A DNA stretch of 64,000 bases. Origin: Symbiodinium natans. Taxonomy: Eukaryota; Sar; Dinophyceae; Suessiales; Symbiodiniaceae. The position numbers were made by a program, and so were the translations under genes. This document shows positions 1 to 11,336 of this stretch, one piece after another; position 1 is the first letter of the stretch; each line of letters starts with the position of its first letter. Below the pieces are notes generated by a model. The model made no database searches. It was given only the letters and a program-made list of their open reading frames with translations, and was not told the DNA's origin. The stretch covers positions 27,501 to 91,500 of the forward strand of contig CAJNDS010000652.1 of NCBI GenBank assembly GCA_905221605.1. Direction: 5' to 3'.

Positions 1-2
1 AA

Positions 3-61
3 TGCAATGGGAACGCCAACCAGAATTGGTATTTCCAAGGTTATGCGTTGCCTGGTGGCAC
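3..61 (+). CDS. Ricin-B-type lectin repeat, exon fragment (5' end outside window)
   Basis: Reading from base 3 gives CNGNANQNWYFQGYALPGG. The C-x5-NQxWYF core is the QxW signature of ricin-type beta-trefoil lectin repeats, which usually bind carbohydrate. A GTAAGA donor-like sequence follows at 62-67, so the island ends like an exon in the middle of a codon. The exon starts before the window or at its edge. It is the first of a plus-strand series of similar islands ending at 19,649. The motif is seen directly; the exon status and joining to later islands are inferred. Confidence 0.55.
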
Positions 62-452
62 GTAAGAACCTTCGGTGCAACTGTTCGGCTTCAACTGCTG
101 GGCATCTTCAGTTGTCGTTTGGGCGCATGTCGTTGCGGGATGGTTTTGGAAAGCAAGATGCGAGAATGGAATCTCATCTTTGAACCGTGCATGAGTCATG
201 CAACAAGCACAGCACATGTAAGGCTGCACTGGGCCCAGGACGAAGACATGCAGATAGAGTTGTGTACAGGCTCCGACTACTCGCACATTGAGTGTCAATC
301 GTTTAAATCCAACTTAGCAGCTCAAGAAGGTCCGGAGTCCAAACCCGTCATCCCAGCAGCAGATCCCTAAATTGCTTGAACGGTTAGTTCTAACTGTCCT
401 ATAGCCCCCAGACCACAATATGACGTTCGGATTGTTGAGACAGTGGTGTCAG

Positions 453-520
453 GTTGAGCTCTAGCTACTACGGCAATGGCAAGTGCGTGGAGTGGGCGTC
501 AGACGCCCGAGCTGGACCAC
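453..520 (+). CDS. Ricin-B-type lectin repeat, exon fragment
   Basis: After an AG at 451-452 the frame reads SSYYGNGKCVEWASDARAGP. G-K-C-[VL]-[ED] followed by a small-residue stretch is the first half of a ricin-B repeat (the GKCLDV strand). A GT follows at 521-522. The same frame stays open beyond, to about 609, but the later residues no longer resemble the family. Boundaries are approximate. Confidence 0.45.
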
Positions 521-881
521 GTTTCGGGAGTTGCGGTTTGAGAGGTGAATTATATCGAGGGAGAGAGTTCAGGAAACACATGAAAGCATGCTATTTGGCC
601 ATTTCATAGTTGTGTTTAGAACCCAACTCTATGGTCTCGTAAGTCCTGCTTTTCTGAGAGGCAGTACGGTGTAGTGTCACTGTTGCAAGTAAGTTTCGCC
701 TCTCTTTTGACCGACGGCAGCTGGAGGATCAGGGCTTCATAGTTGTTGACCAGGAGGAGCAGGGACAGACCATTCCTTTTTTTCGCTTGTAGCATGTGTA
801 GCATTGCCCTGAGTGCCGTAGAAACTAGGTTTTATGGCTCTTCCTGATGTCGACTACAACCCCATCGAAGTCCAATCTCAG

Positions 882-975
882 GGTCTGGGCATTCGGGGCA
901 CCCTCATCATGCGTGACTGCCGGGATACTCTCGACCAAAAGTTCGTTTGGGCGGCCGACGACGCGCTGAAGGCTC
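882..975 (+). CDS. Ricin-B-type lectin repeat, exon fragment
   Basis: Following CAG (879-881) the frame reads GLGIRGTLIMRDC, then RDTLDQKFVWAADD. The pattern L-I-M-x-D-C-x5-DQKFVW is the second half of a ricin-B repeat (hydrophobic strand, Cys, then [ND]QxF/W). It is the natural partner of the GKCVEW half-repeat at 453-520. The 3' edge is uncertain, because no single donor stands out. Function is probably carbohydrate or ligand binding by family membership only. Confidence 0.5.
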
Positions 976-1300
976 CCGCAAGTTCTGTAGGCTCTCTCGG
1001 CTCGCAAAGTACGCCAGCTGCAAGATGTCCCCGACAACCCTGAAGGCCAATTCAACCCTCAGCTTCAGCTTCCAAATCCATCGAAGGGCAAATGACAACG
1101 ACCCCAAAATCACACCCCATGAGGACCCTAGAACTTTTTTGAATGAGACGCTCTTGTGTGAAGAACAGACTCGCAGCGTCAATACACCAATAGAAGATCC
1201 CCAAAACGTTTCCCAAAGGAAATTGGAGACCTTGCACTGGCTTTGGAACTAATTTTTCAGACTTTGGAACCTCCTGGATCCTGCATCTTTTTACCAAAAG

Positions 1301-1354
1301 GTGCGCAGTGACATGGACAAGTGCATGGACCAGGCGTCGGACTATACCGCCACT
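1301..1354 (+). CDS. Ricin-B-type half-repeat, exon fragment
   Basis: After a pyrimidine-rich stretch and AG at 1299-1300 the frame reads VRSDMDKCMDQASDYTAT and then reaches TGA. D-K-C-M-D matches the G/D-K-C-L-[DE] half of the repeat. The island is short, and its in-frame stop means it must splice before 1355 to be coding. Confidence 0.4.
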
Positions 1355-1796
1355 TGAGCCTAAGCCCCGAACAGAAGCCCTGAACCTGTGACACAGTGAC
1401 AACCGTACCCCAACAGCTGACACATGGTGGCCGGCTGCCATGTGACCTTGATCCCTTACTGTGTTTACATCCGACAGTCGGGATTGTTTGTGACACAGCC
1501 TTGAGAGGGTGTGTCAGCAAGTCTAGGCTAGGGTCCCAGGGTTCATCCGGGACAGATCGAGAAGTGCAACTTTGTGGGTTTTCGACGTATGTTTAATTTG
1601 ATGCATCGTGTCAGAGAATTATGCCGGTTTTCTTGTAGCAACCGTATTCGAAGCCCTCACTGGATGTTACAAGTCGGTCCAATGCTCACCTGGCCAGGGC
1701 ATGATAACTATGATGTCTGAGAAGATGAAGATATCAGCAGATAGCGACGGTTATCGTTACCGCGCTGTTGGCCGTGCTTCCCTATCCCGGCCTAAG

Positions 1797-1890
1797 GTGT
1801 ACATGGGTGACTGCCACCACTTGGACAACCAGAGGTTCGAGTTTGACTTACCACGCTACGCTGGGAGGACCATCCGCCTCCCGGCCGCAT
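1797..1890 (+). CDS. Ricin-B-type half-repeat, exon fragment
   Basis: Downstream of AAG at 1794-1796 the frame reads VYMGDCHHLDNQRFEFDL. V-Y-M-x-D-C-x4-DNQRFEF is a clear QxF half-repeat and is very close to the VYMQEC...NQKWYF unit in the terminal exon near 19.46 kb. The surrounding frame is open from 1608 to 1970, but only this part resembles the family. Confidence 0.55.
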
Positions 1891-2465
1891 CCCTGGATTC
1901 GGTCCGGTGTTGGTTCTCGGCTTATCGCATTATGGTCATGACATGTCATGACGTCACTGGCGGGCGGTGACAGTGTTGGTGGTGGCCTTAGCCGCAGCAG
2001 CCCTTAGGTTTGTCATCATTTCCATGCGCTTTGGTGCTCTTGCACAATCTATGCCTTCTTCGCTGAGCTTGTTGTGATCGCACGCATTGGCATGTATGGC
2101 ATAGGGCAGCATGTCGAGAAGACGTGGTTGAATTCAAAGCCTCTATTCCTCATTTTGTAGAGTACCTCGAGTCTTGTCTCGACGGCGCGCAGTGGGTATT
2201 GTATGCTGTCCGCGTACTGACCTAACGTCTTCAAAGGGTGACTTGACGCTTCAACGCCTGCACTTTGTGTGACGTGTGACATGATGCAACACATGTGCAT
2301 CCATCGGCGCTTCGAGGGTTGACCCGTTCACATCCCGTTCACCCCAAGTCGAGCCTTCGACCAGACCCGGAGCCCAGGGGACCTGGCACAGGGTTTCTAT
2401 TTTTTCACCCTTGTTCCCCCGGTGTCCTCCTCAAGATGTTCTTGTTTGTTGAGGCAATGAGAAAG

Positions 2466-2522
2466 GCAAGTGCCTGGATGTCTATGACAAGGTGCTATAC
2501 GAGCACCTTGGCCGTCTTTCAG
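2466..2522 (+). CDS. Ricin-B-type half-repeat, exon fragment
   Basis: AG at 2464-2465 is followed by GKCLDVYDKVLYEHLGRLS and a CAG/GTGTGA donor-like junction at 2520-2528. G-K-C-L-D-V is the consensus first strand of a ricin-B repeat. The frame remains open past the proposed donor, so the 3' end is a guess. Confidence 0.5.
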
Positions 2523-2912
2523 GTGTGAACACTTTCATGTTTGCTTCTTGCAGTTGTGAGGTGGCCAATTCCCCCCCACGGGCCCTTGAACAACTCAATT
2601 ACCCTGACAAGACTGACAAGTAGACTCTAACTTGGAAGCCTCCAAATTACAATTTTAGGCGCGAACTCACATGAGCGGACAGCCAAATCCGCAATTACAG
2701 GCATTGGGCAGGTCTTGTAGACTATAGGAGACAATTGTTGATTTTTTCGGAACAACTGCTAGTTGTTGAGTTAGGAGCTTGCATCAGATGCAAACGGACA
2801 TAAGAATCATTTTGCCTTTCCCTGGATTTGTGAATGCAATTGCGACACGACGCTCTCCACGTCAGGACCAGCACAGAAAGACCCTCTAACCCTGACTCCC
2901 TGCCATTCTCAG

Positions 2913-2990
2913 GTGCCGGTATGACCCGAACTCGAACCATAAGCACATGTGCCTGAAACATCCCTGGGACAACCACAGCCCCAGTCCACC
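2913..2990 (+). CDS. Possible ricin-B-type half-repeat, exon fragment
   Basis: A polypyrimidine tract ending in TCTCAG (2907-2912) precedes a frame reading CRYDPNSNHKHMCLKH. K-H-M-C-L-K resembles the GKCL half-repeat, but the match is weaker than in its neighbours. A minus-strand reading frame of 215 codons overlaps this stretch; I consider it a shadow. Confidence 0.3.
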
Positions 2991-3167
2991 AGACTACATG
3001 AAGCCGCAAAAGCAACCATTCATGCCATGCTCTTGTCGAGAAAGAAAGCATGCAAGAAACGATGCATCCCGATGTCACTGTGGCAGGCTTCTGGTCTTCT
3101 TGGTCCAGTATCAGGGATGAAGATTCACAGCGTAGTTGTTTTTCGTCGGTCGGAAACAAATTGCAAG

Positions 3168-3270
3168 GTACGATTGCCATGGGCGTGAGAACCAGCGGTT
3201 CATCCTCGCCGGGGAGGAGCTCAAGCTCGACAATAATGCAAATTTGCACCTGGGCTTGGTGCTCACTTAA
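3168..3270 (+). CDS. Ricin-B-type half-repeat, possible terminal exon with stop
   Basis: After AAG (3165-3167) the frame reads YDCHGRENQRFILAGEELKL, followed by 13 more residues and a TAA at 3268-3270. D-C-x4-ENQRF is a good QxF motif. Either this is the 3' end of a lectin gene, or the exon splices before the stop. If it is an end, then the islands from 3.99 kb onward belong to a second, tandem lectin gene. Confidence 0.5.
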
Positions 3271-3712
3271 ACCTTCTAAGTAGCTGGACGGTCCTCTTAC
3301 ATCACAGAACCCATCCAAAGGGTATAATTTAATGAGTCTCGTCCCAACCACCAAGAGACATTGATCCATGCTCCCAAACTGTCAAACACCCAAGCAAGCC
3401 TGTACGCTTATGGTACTTGTGTAGGTTCCAAGTGACCCGAACTAGACCTCTGGAATTTCGTCCGAGCGTGGACCTGGCAGGTGTGTGGACTACGGCTCCC
3501 CATGGCTCGTGTGACTTGCAAGCAACATTTTGCGGGCCTTCCAAGCTTGCCCCAGCGTTCCAGCACACCGGGTTAATGTGGTTGATGTAGTCTTCCAAAG
3601 GAGGGACTTATTTGGCTCCTGCCCGGCTCTGGGCTTTTTTATGCATTTCAGTAACACTCTTTGTCGCCCGCCTCGCCCAGGAACGCAGAGGCTTTTAGGA
3701 GGGGAGGGGCGA

Positions 3713-3743
<31 letters not shown>

Positions 3744-3990
3744 ATGTCAGCTAGAATCCGGACACGAGCCGTAAATTCTTGTACAGATCTCAGGTGTCAG
3801 GGTATCAAATCTCGAAGCCTTCGGATGGCTGCAGTGACAGGCTTCTGTCGTCCAGTCTTTGCGTGTCCTCGTTCGTGACCAAATACGTTCAGCCTCTGTC
3901 TCTCCACGCATGGTTTGGCAGATCGGGCTTCGGAACGAACATTCGTGAAAGCTTCTAGAGTTGTCGTCTAGACTGACGTGATGAAGGCAT

Positions 3991-4120
3991 ATGTGGGAAT
4001 GCCACGATGGCAGCAACCAGAAGTTCTTCTTCGATGGTCCGAATATCCGAACCAGGAAAGATGACACCTGCATGGATGCAGCTGGGCCCATTCGAGAATT
4101 GGCCTTGCCATGCCGAAATG
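3991..4120 (+). CDS. Ricin-B-type lectin repeat, exon
   Basis: The frame reads MWECHDGSNQKFFFDG, then PNIRTRKDDTCMDAAGP, and stays open to a TAG at 4153-4155. W-E-C-x4-NQKFFFDG is a QxF half-repeat. I-R-T-x4-DTCMDA is the start of the next repeat. The closest relative in this window is in the terminal exon (ECHDGRNQKWYFEDD, near 19.47 kb), suggesting internal duplication of the exon. An AG lies just upstream, at 3985-3986. Confidence 0.6.
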
Positions 4121-4260
4121 GGGATGCGAGCGGCATTCATACAGTCGTTGCATAGACAGGAAAATTGAAAAAGGGACATGCATATACTTAGGATGCCACT
4201 CAACCATTCCTACCCCGGGAGCTTTCGAGTTTTTCTTGAGATTCCGAGGTCCAACCGCAG

Positions 4261-4646
4261 AATGGCAACAAGATCTTCATGAGCAGCTGCCCCAACAGCG
4301 ACAGTCTACAGTGGCACTTCGGCACGAACATCCGCAACAGCAGGCAGATCACCGTCGGTGGTCGTTGCTTGGTCAGGTGGTGGAATGATAATGATAATGT
4401 GGGGACAGGGAACTGCGAGGAGCAGCCCACACAGCTGTGGTACTTCAGCGGCGAGCAGTTGATGACTGAGCATGACGACAAATGCCTGGAAGAAGCGCTA
4501 GACACCGGCAACCTGCGCATGCGGGCCTGCAATGGCTGGGGCAACCAGAAGTTCTACTTCGATGGCGTATATCTGCGTATGAAGCACACAGACCGGTGTT
4601 TGGAAGCCTGGCTTTGCGACTTTTTAACACCGTGTCCTGGGGTTGC
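4261..4646 (+). CDS. Ricin-B-type lectin domain, large exon (three repeats)
   Basis: This is the longest coding island in the first 19 kb. It starts after CCGCAG (4255-4260) and ends at GC/GTAAGG (donor at 4647). The frame shows three successive repeat halves: IFMSSCPNSDSLQWHFG; GGRCLVRWW followed by CEEQPTQLWYFSG; and DKCLEEALDTGNLRMRAC followed by GNQKFYFDG, ending DRCLEAWLCDF. These are the CL and QxW/QxF positions of a beta-trefoil ricin-B domain, which usually holds three repeats of about 40 residues. No signal peptide or enzyme domain is seen in the exon itself. The domain family is well supported. The ligand, the partner domains and which islands are spliced to it are unknown. Confidence 0.7.
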
Positions 4647-4984
4647 GTAAGGTGGGCCTTATAGGATCATGGGCCTTGGGCTTTCCAAGTTTTTGGGCAT
4701 AGACGATTGGGCTTGTAGCTTGAGAGGTTGCGAGTAAGCATGGGATCCCCCCATGTTTGGCGCTGGTGGATCCCGGCCGCAACCCATGTTGTTTAAGCCG
4801 TTTGTGTCGTTCAAGTCTAAAGTGTCCGTGCCGGCAAGAGGGGTTTCGTAAACATGCCCTGGAAGTGAAGCAAAACACCGGTGCCTGGCGGGCTCTTGGC
4901 CCCCTAGCCCCCCCGTAAACAAAGAAGATGAGGGAGAGTGAGTCTGCAAGTGAGCGAGGTGTGCAATTGTTATGTGTGATCCAG

Positions 4985-5063
4985 GACTACAATGTGGAGA
5001 CGCACAGTGCTTATGCCGGCAGCTGCCCGTATATGGACAACCACCTCTGGAAGTTTGGTCCTG
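4985..5063 (+). CDS. Ricin-B-type half-repeat, exon fragment
   Basis: ATCCAG at 4979-4984 precedes DYNVETHSAYAGSCPYMDN, then HLWKFGP. A-Y-A-G-S-C-x5-NHLWKF fits the QxW half-repeat, with His in place of Gln. A GTGAAG donor-like sequence begins at 5064. Confidence 0.45.
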
Positions 5064-8000
5064 GTGAAGCCTTGGTGCTCGCGGCTGCAAAGCGTATCAC
5101 AAGGGAGAGGGCATTCAGTGGAGGACGGGGAGCTCTGAGTTGTGGAAATGTGAGGAAATGAGGGCTCTGAATATTTTGGTTGCAAGAGGTCTGACCAACG
5201 CCGCCAGAGAGCCCTGGCCAAACCATGCCAAACCAAGAGCTGACCCCAGCAAATTCGGCAGATCTCCATGGCTTTCAGGTGCTGCGAAAAGTTCCGCTGC
5301 CATCCAGCTTCGAGCATGGCCAGAGCCTTCGGGCCTCCTGCTCCCGGGCCTTAATGGCATCCGGCTGAACAGTATGGGGTCCCCAATGGTCCACACCTTG
5401 TTTCGTGCCGCTCCAGAGTTGTCAGAGTTCTCAAGGCTTTTAGAAGTTCTGGGACATTGGGAGTTGCCCTCTCTAGGATGGTAACTAGGATTCGGTTGTG
5501 GGCTCAACTGTAGGGCACTGTAGCAGCGCAGGCTGGTCAGAGCGCTTTACCTCCAGGCCACAGAACTTTGCTCCTGAGCTTGCATGGCTTTCCCTGACCC
5601 TGAACCCAAGCCGACATTTTGGAACCGCACCATTTGAAGGGGAGTCTCGGGTCGCGTGTTTATCATGTGTGTTCGAACCCGGTTCGGAACTTTTTGTTCT
5701 GAACGCGGGTTCGAACACCCCCAAATACCCCCAACAACCCATGCAGTCAAGCTGGACTTCCCACCCTAATCCGCCATGGGGGGGATCAGGTTCAATCTGG
5801 GTTCGACACTAATAGTTCAATAGTTTGGGTTCGAACCTGGGTTCTTAACCCAGGTTGAACCCAGGTTAATGTGTGACCCAATCCTGACGCATAAGCTCCG
5901 GATCACACCGGGTCGACAGCAAAGTGAGACCACCTTCGTCTTCAAGGTACAGGTTTCGGTTTCGACATATTTCGACTTCGATGTCTCCACGTCAAATCTC
6001 TGAAACCGCCAAGCTAGGCCAGCTAGGTGTAAGCTTTAAGCTCGGCTTTGAACATGGCTGGGTGAGAGGCCGATTCCACAAGCGAACTTAATCGCCTCAA
6101 CTGAGTCGGCTTGAAAATGGGACGTGCAAGCTTTCCCTGTACAAACCTGGGATAGAGCCTTCGTCACCCAGGAGACCATGAGCTGTGTGGCGGCGGCCTG
6201 GGTGAACTCCCAGAACAAGCCAGGCCTGGTGTCTAGGCTTGCGTAGCCTTTTGGATCTTGATCTTGTGTGCTTGTTTTTGAACAGTTGCTTTGCGATGAA
6301 CTAGCACCAGCAGCTGCTGGTGTCTTCTCCTTCCTGTGAGAGTAGCTGGATCTCAAATCAGTTTTCTTCAGCAAGCTCTAGACGCTAAACATTGCAATTG
6401 CCCACCACAGCTTGTAGTTCTTCATGAAGACGACGTTACGCATGTGTTTGCATGTGTTCGTTCAGCAAGCCCAGAATATCTCAGGTCGAGCCTTGCATCG
6501 GCTTTTTACGTAGTCTAGGCCTTCACTGTCGAGGGTTGCTTGCACATGGTCGGGACTGAAGTTCCAAGCAGGTTTAGTTAGAGTCAGTCCGCAGTCCGCT
6601 GGCTTCAGCTGTCCAATGTGGGACCTGTCCGGTAGCCTTGCGCAAGTCGCCCACGCTTGGCCCGATATTTTGACAGGGCATTTTGGGCTTTATTGGGTTC
6701 TTCTCTCTGCGATGGAAACCCGTTTAAAGAAGGAAGAAGATGTGAGCTCGGAACCTGAACCCAGAAAGTGGACAATGGGCTGAAAAATCTCTGAGATCCG
6801 TGCACAAAAGACTTTTCATGGGTTCTTGGACTAGATCATAGCGTATTTCCGTATAGTGCAGGGTACAAAGCACGTAGCGCAGGTCACATAGATCACCCAT
6901 GTCAGCCCTTCAAGAGGTCTCGACGGCTTCGCCTGCACAGCCTGCATCCAGGCACGGTGACAAATCAGGGCTGTCATGGAGGTGTAGGTAGTATAGCTGC
7001 AATCTCTGGCTTTATCTTGAGGCCCTGTCTTGGCAGTAATTAATTCTCAAACTGATCCCATTGATTCTGAGAAGGCCATCCCGCCCACCCATCCCTCAGG
7101 TGGTTTCCAAACGGTATGCAGAACTCGACTCGAAGATCAAGCAGGAGAGCCGGGCACCCTATATGCATGCACTGTTGCCGCGACTGCCTTCTCTGTCAAC
7201 GCCTGTAGGCCAGTCGCAGCAGCCAGTTTTGCTTCTGGTGGGCAACGGCAAAGTAGCAGGGTGTTTTCTGTTTTTGCGACCAAGGACGACTCAAATCCTG
7301 CCCGATATGGCATGAACATCGGTAGGAGTTTCTTTGGACACCGTCGAGCACGACCGATAGCCATGAATCCTTCATGGCAGCTCCATGGCTCGGGCGTTCG
7401 GTGGCTTCATTCGGTGGCTCAGTGGCTCACGCTAGGCGCAGACTTCCTTTTCTTGAGCCGCGGGCCACCGGCTGGAGCCACCGAGCGCACCGCCGAACCG
7501 GAGGTCAGTTTTGGGGCCCCTCCATGCGGGGGCCCTTTACAGACTTGTCGGGATTTCGTGAGTTCATAAGAGGTTTCCAGGGGGTGCAGAGTGCCGGGGT
7601 GCCTTTTGAAGGTTGGCCCGTAACAATCCGGTGCCCTGGTAGGGGAGGCTGCAGGTCCAAACATCATATGTCATATGTGTTAGTTTAGTTGCTATGGCCC
7701 ATATATGGTACGGACGCCGTGAACGTATTGCCACTTGTCCAGGAGCTGTTCTTTGCCAGCAGGATGCAGTTTCAACTCACTGTCGTCGCTGGGTCGGATT
7801 TTGTGTTTGGGGCTTCAGGCTTCTAGTTCCGGGGCTGTTCCTTCTGGCTTGTGAAGAAACTTTGGGTTGTTCCTTCGGGCCTGTAAATAAATCGCTTCCC
7901 CTTTTACGAAAGACCACCCTAATAATGAAAGCACTTTCCGGAAAATCCTGCCGAAACCGACCCCGCCTTTTAAACCCTATTCCGAATTAGGGGTGGTTCA

Positions 8001-9239
8001 GGGCTCCCAAAACCCGCAAGCCAGCCAACATTCTGAAGAACCAACATCCTGAAGCTTTCCCTCCCTTCCCTCCCAGTCATTTCGCAGCACTTAGCTGTCT
8101 GTGAGCCTGGCTCTCCACAGCCTACCTCATCACTAAACCCTTTGGACCCCAAACATGACATTTGGATAAAAACCTCCCCCTAACAATAAAAACACAATTC
8201 GAGTTTCTATTGCGGGGGGGTGGGGGGGGTCCTCCCCGTTTAATATTAGGGGGAAGGGATTAGTTGCCCTGTAGGGCTCCATTAGGGTTGTCTGTGTAGA
8301 ATTTTGGGCTTTGTGGTCCAGAGCGGATTGAAGAAAGTACGGCCCAGAGACGCGCAGACGGGGATGGTGAGTCCGGAAACGGAGCACACGTCAGCACCCG
8401 GAGACGACAACAAGTTAGGGCTTTTGCTGACATTTGACACACAACCGGCCCTGGTTTGTTGGATGCATGCACCCTCTCCTCCGGCACGCTAGACGCAGTA
8501 TGAGGCACAGATCCTAATGAGAGGCTTTTACAATTTCCCGCAGTCCAGGGGACACTGTGGGTAGAGTGACGAAGATGCCAGCCACTGCTGCCAAGCAGAA
8601 TCCTTAAGTGTCGGGACCCCAGGGCCAGTTGCAAGGGGGCCTTCTTCCTAAAACTGCAAACCTTCAATCACCCCAACCCCTTCTCAGCACTTTAGGACAC
8701 TCGCACACGCCGTTCGGTGACGTCCTCTGGCACTTTCCGCGAAGGCACAGCATCAGTACATCGGGCGTTCTCGGATAAACTGCCATACTATGCGTCCATT
8801 AACCCACATATAGACACGGAAATCGCCAAGCGGCATGGATTTCATTGATTTTCAAAGGGGTTGCAGATGGAAAATAAACCGTAGATTGACTGAAGCATTG
8901 CGGTGGATCTAGGGTTGATAAGATGGGGAGACCATGCTGGCTCTACGGATGCCCTAGGGATTGCAACAAGCAAATCTGTAGATCAAAGGCTCGCAGTCTC
9001 GAGCACCTGTGATAAACGAGGAGCTTTCAACAACGTTGCTGGAGCCGCGCTGAACTTGATATCCTAGCAGTTGTAGAAGCCCTTCAGCAAATAGTTCAAG
9101 ACAGAGCTGTTAGTGTCGAGGCGGCACCAGTGACACCTTCGTCGCGGAGGTGATGCCAGGAGCATCGGACTCTATGCGCCGATTCAGGCCTTTCTTTGTT
9201 GAGTCCGGAGGACTGTGGGCGTGTGTTTTTTCTCTCTCA
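5064..9239. other. Non-coding stretch, probably intronic or intergenic
   Basis: No reading frame here matches a family I recognise. Local features are the palindromic GGTTCGAACC cluster near 5.66-5.87 kb and short G runs near 8.22 kb. The ORFs that exist, up to about 179 codons, lack domain motifs and overlap in several frames, as expected of chance in moderately GC-rich DNA. Confidence 0.4.
5659..5870. repeat. Cluster of GGTTCGAACC-like inverted motifs
   Basis: Variants of GTTCGAACCC/GGGTTCGAAC recur near 5670, 5710, 5800, 5828 and 5838. The stretch AACCTGGGTTCTTAACCCAGGTT (5836-5858) can fold back on itself. The GTTCGA core resembles a tRNA T-loop, but no cloverleaf could be built around it. 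Confidence 0.45.
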
Positions 9240-10666
9240 TACTTGATAACTATAGTTTAATTAAGTTACTTTTTCATTATTTATGTGAGTACATGCTATG
9301 TATGAAGTGCTACTACGCTTCATGCCACTCCTGATCAAATCAAAGCAGCTTTTCAGGTCAAGTGAGTATCCAAGTGATTTGGGCTATGGCAAGCTATCCA
9401 GGTGAGTCTATGCCTGGCTTAGTTCGTGAACTAGCAGGACAAGACGGAGCACTCACTTTCGATGAGGCTGTTGGTCAAGTAGCAGGTCAAAAATTTCAAA
9501 GGACCAGAGACACGACCCATCAAGTGTGATCGTCCTGTGGGAACAGTGTCGGTCCCCCCTCCCAACGACCTACCCTTGTTTCGGCTTTTCTTATCTTAGT
9601 ATAGTCAGAACAACGAATCCTAAAATCGCATATTTGAGCACCGGGAAATGAAGGACAGCTATTGGGACAATTGGGACGCCCACCTGACAGGCCCCGAGAA
9701 GCCAGCATTGGGCTAATCTATGTTTTGAATCTTGAGAGGACGATGCTGGCTTTGTAGTTTGTATGCTAGAGTTTATCTGGGTAATTCGTTCTTTCGAAGG
9801 GCAAATAATGTAGTGTTATTAGATAACTGTAGTGTTACAAAGCAAAGTATTCATCAAATACCATACGGAAAGCCACTGAAGTACTTTGTTTTTACGCATG
9901 AATGAAATATTCAATGTATACTAGGCAATATATTCGCCCTATGCGAGTTTAACTACTGGAGCACTTAGTATATAGCTGAATATTGACTAAATGAATACAG
10001 CTCAAAAGGCTATTTTTGTACAAGTAAAGTACGCACTAGACACTAATTGAAATAGACGCGGCTTGAGTTTCATAAAAATGAAACCAATGCTACTGAAGTA
10101 CTAGTTAAAGACTACTTATGCACGATGCATGAAAAGAGGTAGGCTTTAAAATGCACAATTCTCATAGTAAAGTAGTTGTTGCCATAGCACAAGTAAATTC
10201 ACAACCGCAAAAAAGTTTGCTTTTTGGGGCTCTTAAGTCTGTCTAGATAAAAAAACAACTTTTTAAGCAAACAACTCTAGGCAACAAACTTTTTTCTAGA
10301 CAAAATTGTTTCTTCTAGTCCAAATTTTCGGTAAGCGCAAGATTCATTGAATATACACAGAATATGACATAATGCTCAGTAAATGGTACTTGACTACAGA
10401 AAACTAGTTCAATTACGTACTAATGAAATACTGTTTATATACTATGCTTAGACAAGTACAGTTTACTTTAGAAAAGCCTTGAAAAGGACAAATTTCTAAG
10501 AACCATATAATCCACCCAGTAAAGGCCATAGTACTAAGCATGGGGATGCGGGGTTTGGGGGCAGAACCAAGTAACCTATTCATAAAATCATTAAACACAG
10601 TACTTTTTATACACGATGACTAGAAAAGTACAAAATTTTAGAAAAGCGTAAACAAGCACAATTTTC
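9240..10666. other. AT-rich island without genes
   Basis: Base composition shifts clearly to A+T here compared with both sides, with many short TA-rich motifs and no convincing ORF. Short self-complementary words such as AGTACTT/AAGTACT recur. It may be a decayed mobile element or a different isochore-like patch. Nothing functional is recognised. Confidence 0.4.
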
Positions 10667-11145
10667 TTGGAAGGGGGGGCTCAGGGAGGAAAGGCAGTAC
10701 GGAAAAGCACAAAAAAGCCACAAACGCACAAAACACACAGAAAGCTACACGAAAAACCAAAAAGAACAAAAAACAACATAAAAGCCAAATTTGTTCTCAC
10801 GGAAAACCAAAAAAATCAAAAAACAAAAAAAAACAGTATTCAGGGCTCTCCACCAAATCCGTACGGAAAACCAAAAAAAAAAAAAAAAAAAACCAAAAAA
10901 GCCAAAAGACGCAAACCAAGAAAAACAATTTTCAGGGATTCTTTGAAATTAGGCAATCTGCTGGAGGAGTCCTGATACTGGTTTTTTTGATGCTCTTGTT
11001 TTTTTGTTTTTTTTTAGTTTTGGTTTTCCGTACGGATTTTCCGTATGGATTTGGTGGAGAGTCCTGAAATATTGTGTATGTTTTTTTTGTTTTCCGTGTG
11101 AATTTTGTGGAGGGTCCTTCAGAGTATTGTTTTTCCTGGAGTCTT
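10667..11145. repeat. Foldback (inverted-repeat) element with A-rich/T-rich arms
   Basis: The left arm around 10,839-10,885 (CTCTCCACCAAATCCGTACGG, then AAAACC and an A run) is complementary to the right arm around 11,015-11,070 (T run, GGTTTTCCGTACGG, GGATTTGGTGGAGAG). Further diverged copies of the CTCCACCAAAT word lie near 11,105. The whole plus strand is A-rich on the left and T-rich on the right, as a large hairpin would be. No transposase is present, so a MITE-like or foldback origin is an inference. Confidence 0.6.
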
Positions 11146-11265
11146 TTTGTTCTTCAACAGCGAAACAAGGCCGAGAAAGTGCACGCCCACAGTCCCACTT
11201 TTTTTTGGGAGGGGGGGGGGGGCGGGTCACTTGTTGTAGTCACTATGTCTACATAGGAATATACA

Positions 11266-11336
11266 TGAAAATAAATAAATAAATAAAAATATATATATAT
11301 ATATAGTTACTTATTTATTTGTTTATTTATTTATAT
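11266..11336. repeat. AAAT / AT / TTTA simple-repeat palindrome
   Basis: (AAAT)n, then (TA)n, then (TTTA)n form a near-perfect mirror of complementary sequence about 70 bp long. Confidence 0.7.

Noticed and set aside
2722-3369. 215-codon minus-strand ORF
   Set aside because: Overlaps plus-strand lectin half-repeats at 2,913 and 3,168, which have recognisable motifs; treated as a shadow.
5659-5870. tRNA gene at the GGTTCGAACC words
   Set aside because: No acceptor stem, D-arm or anticodon arm could be built around any of the T-loop-like cores.
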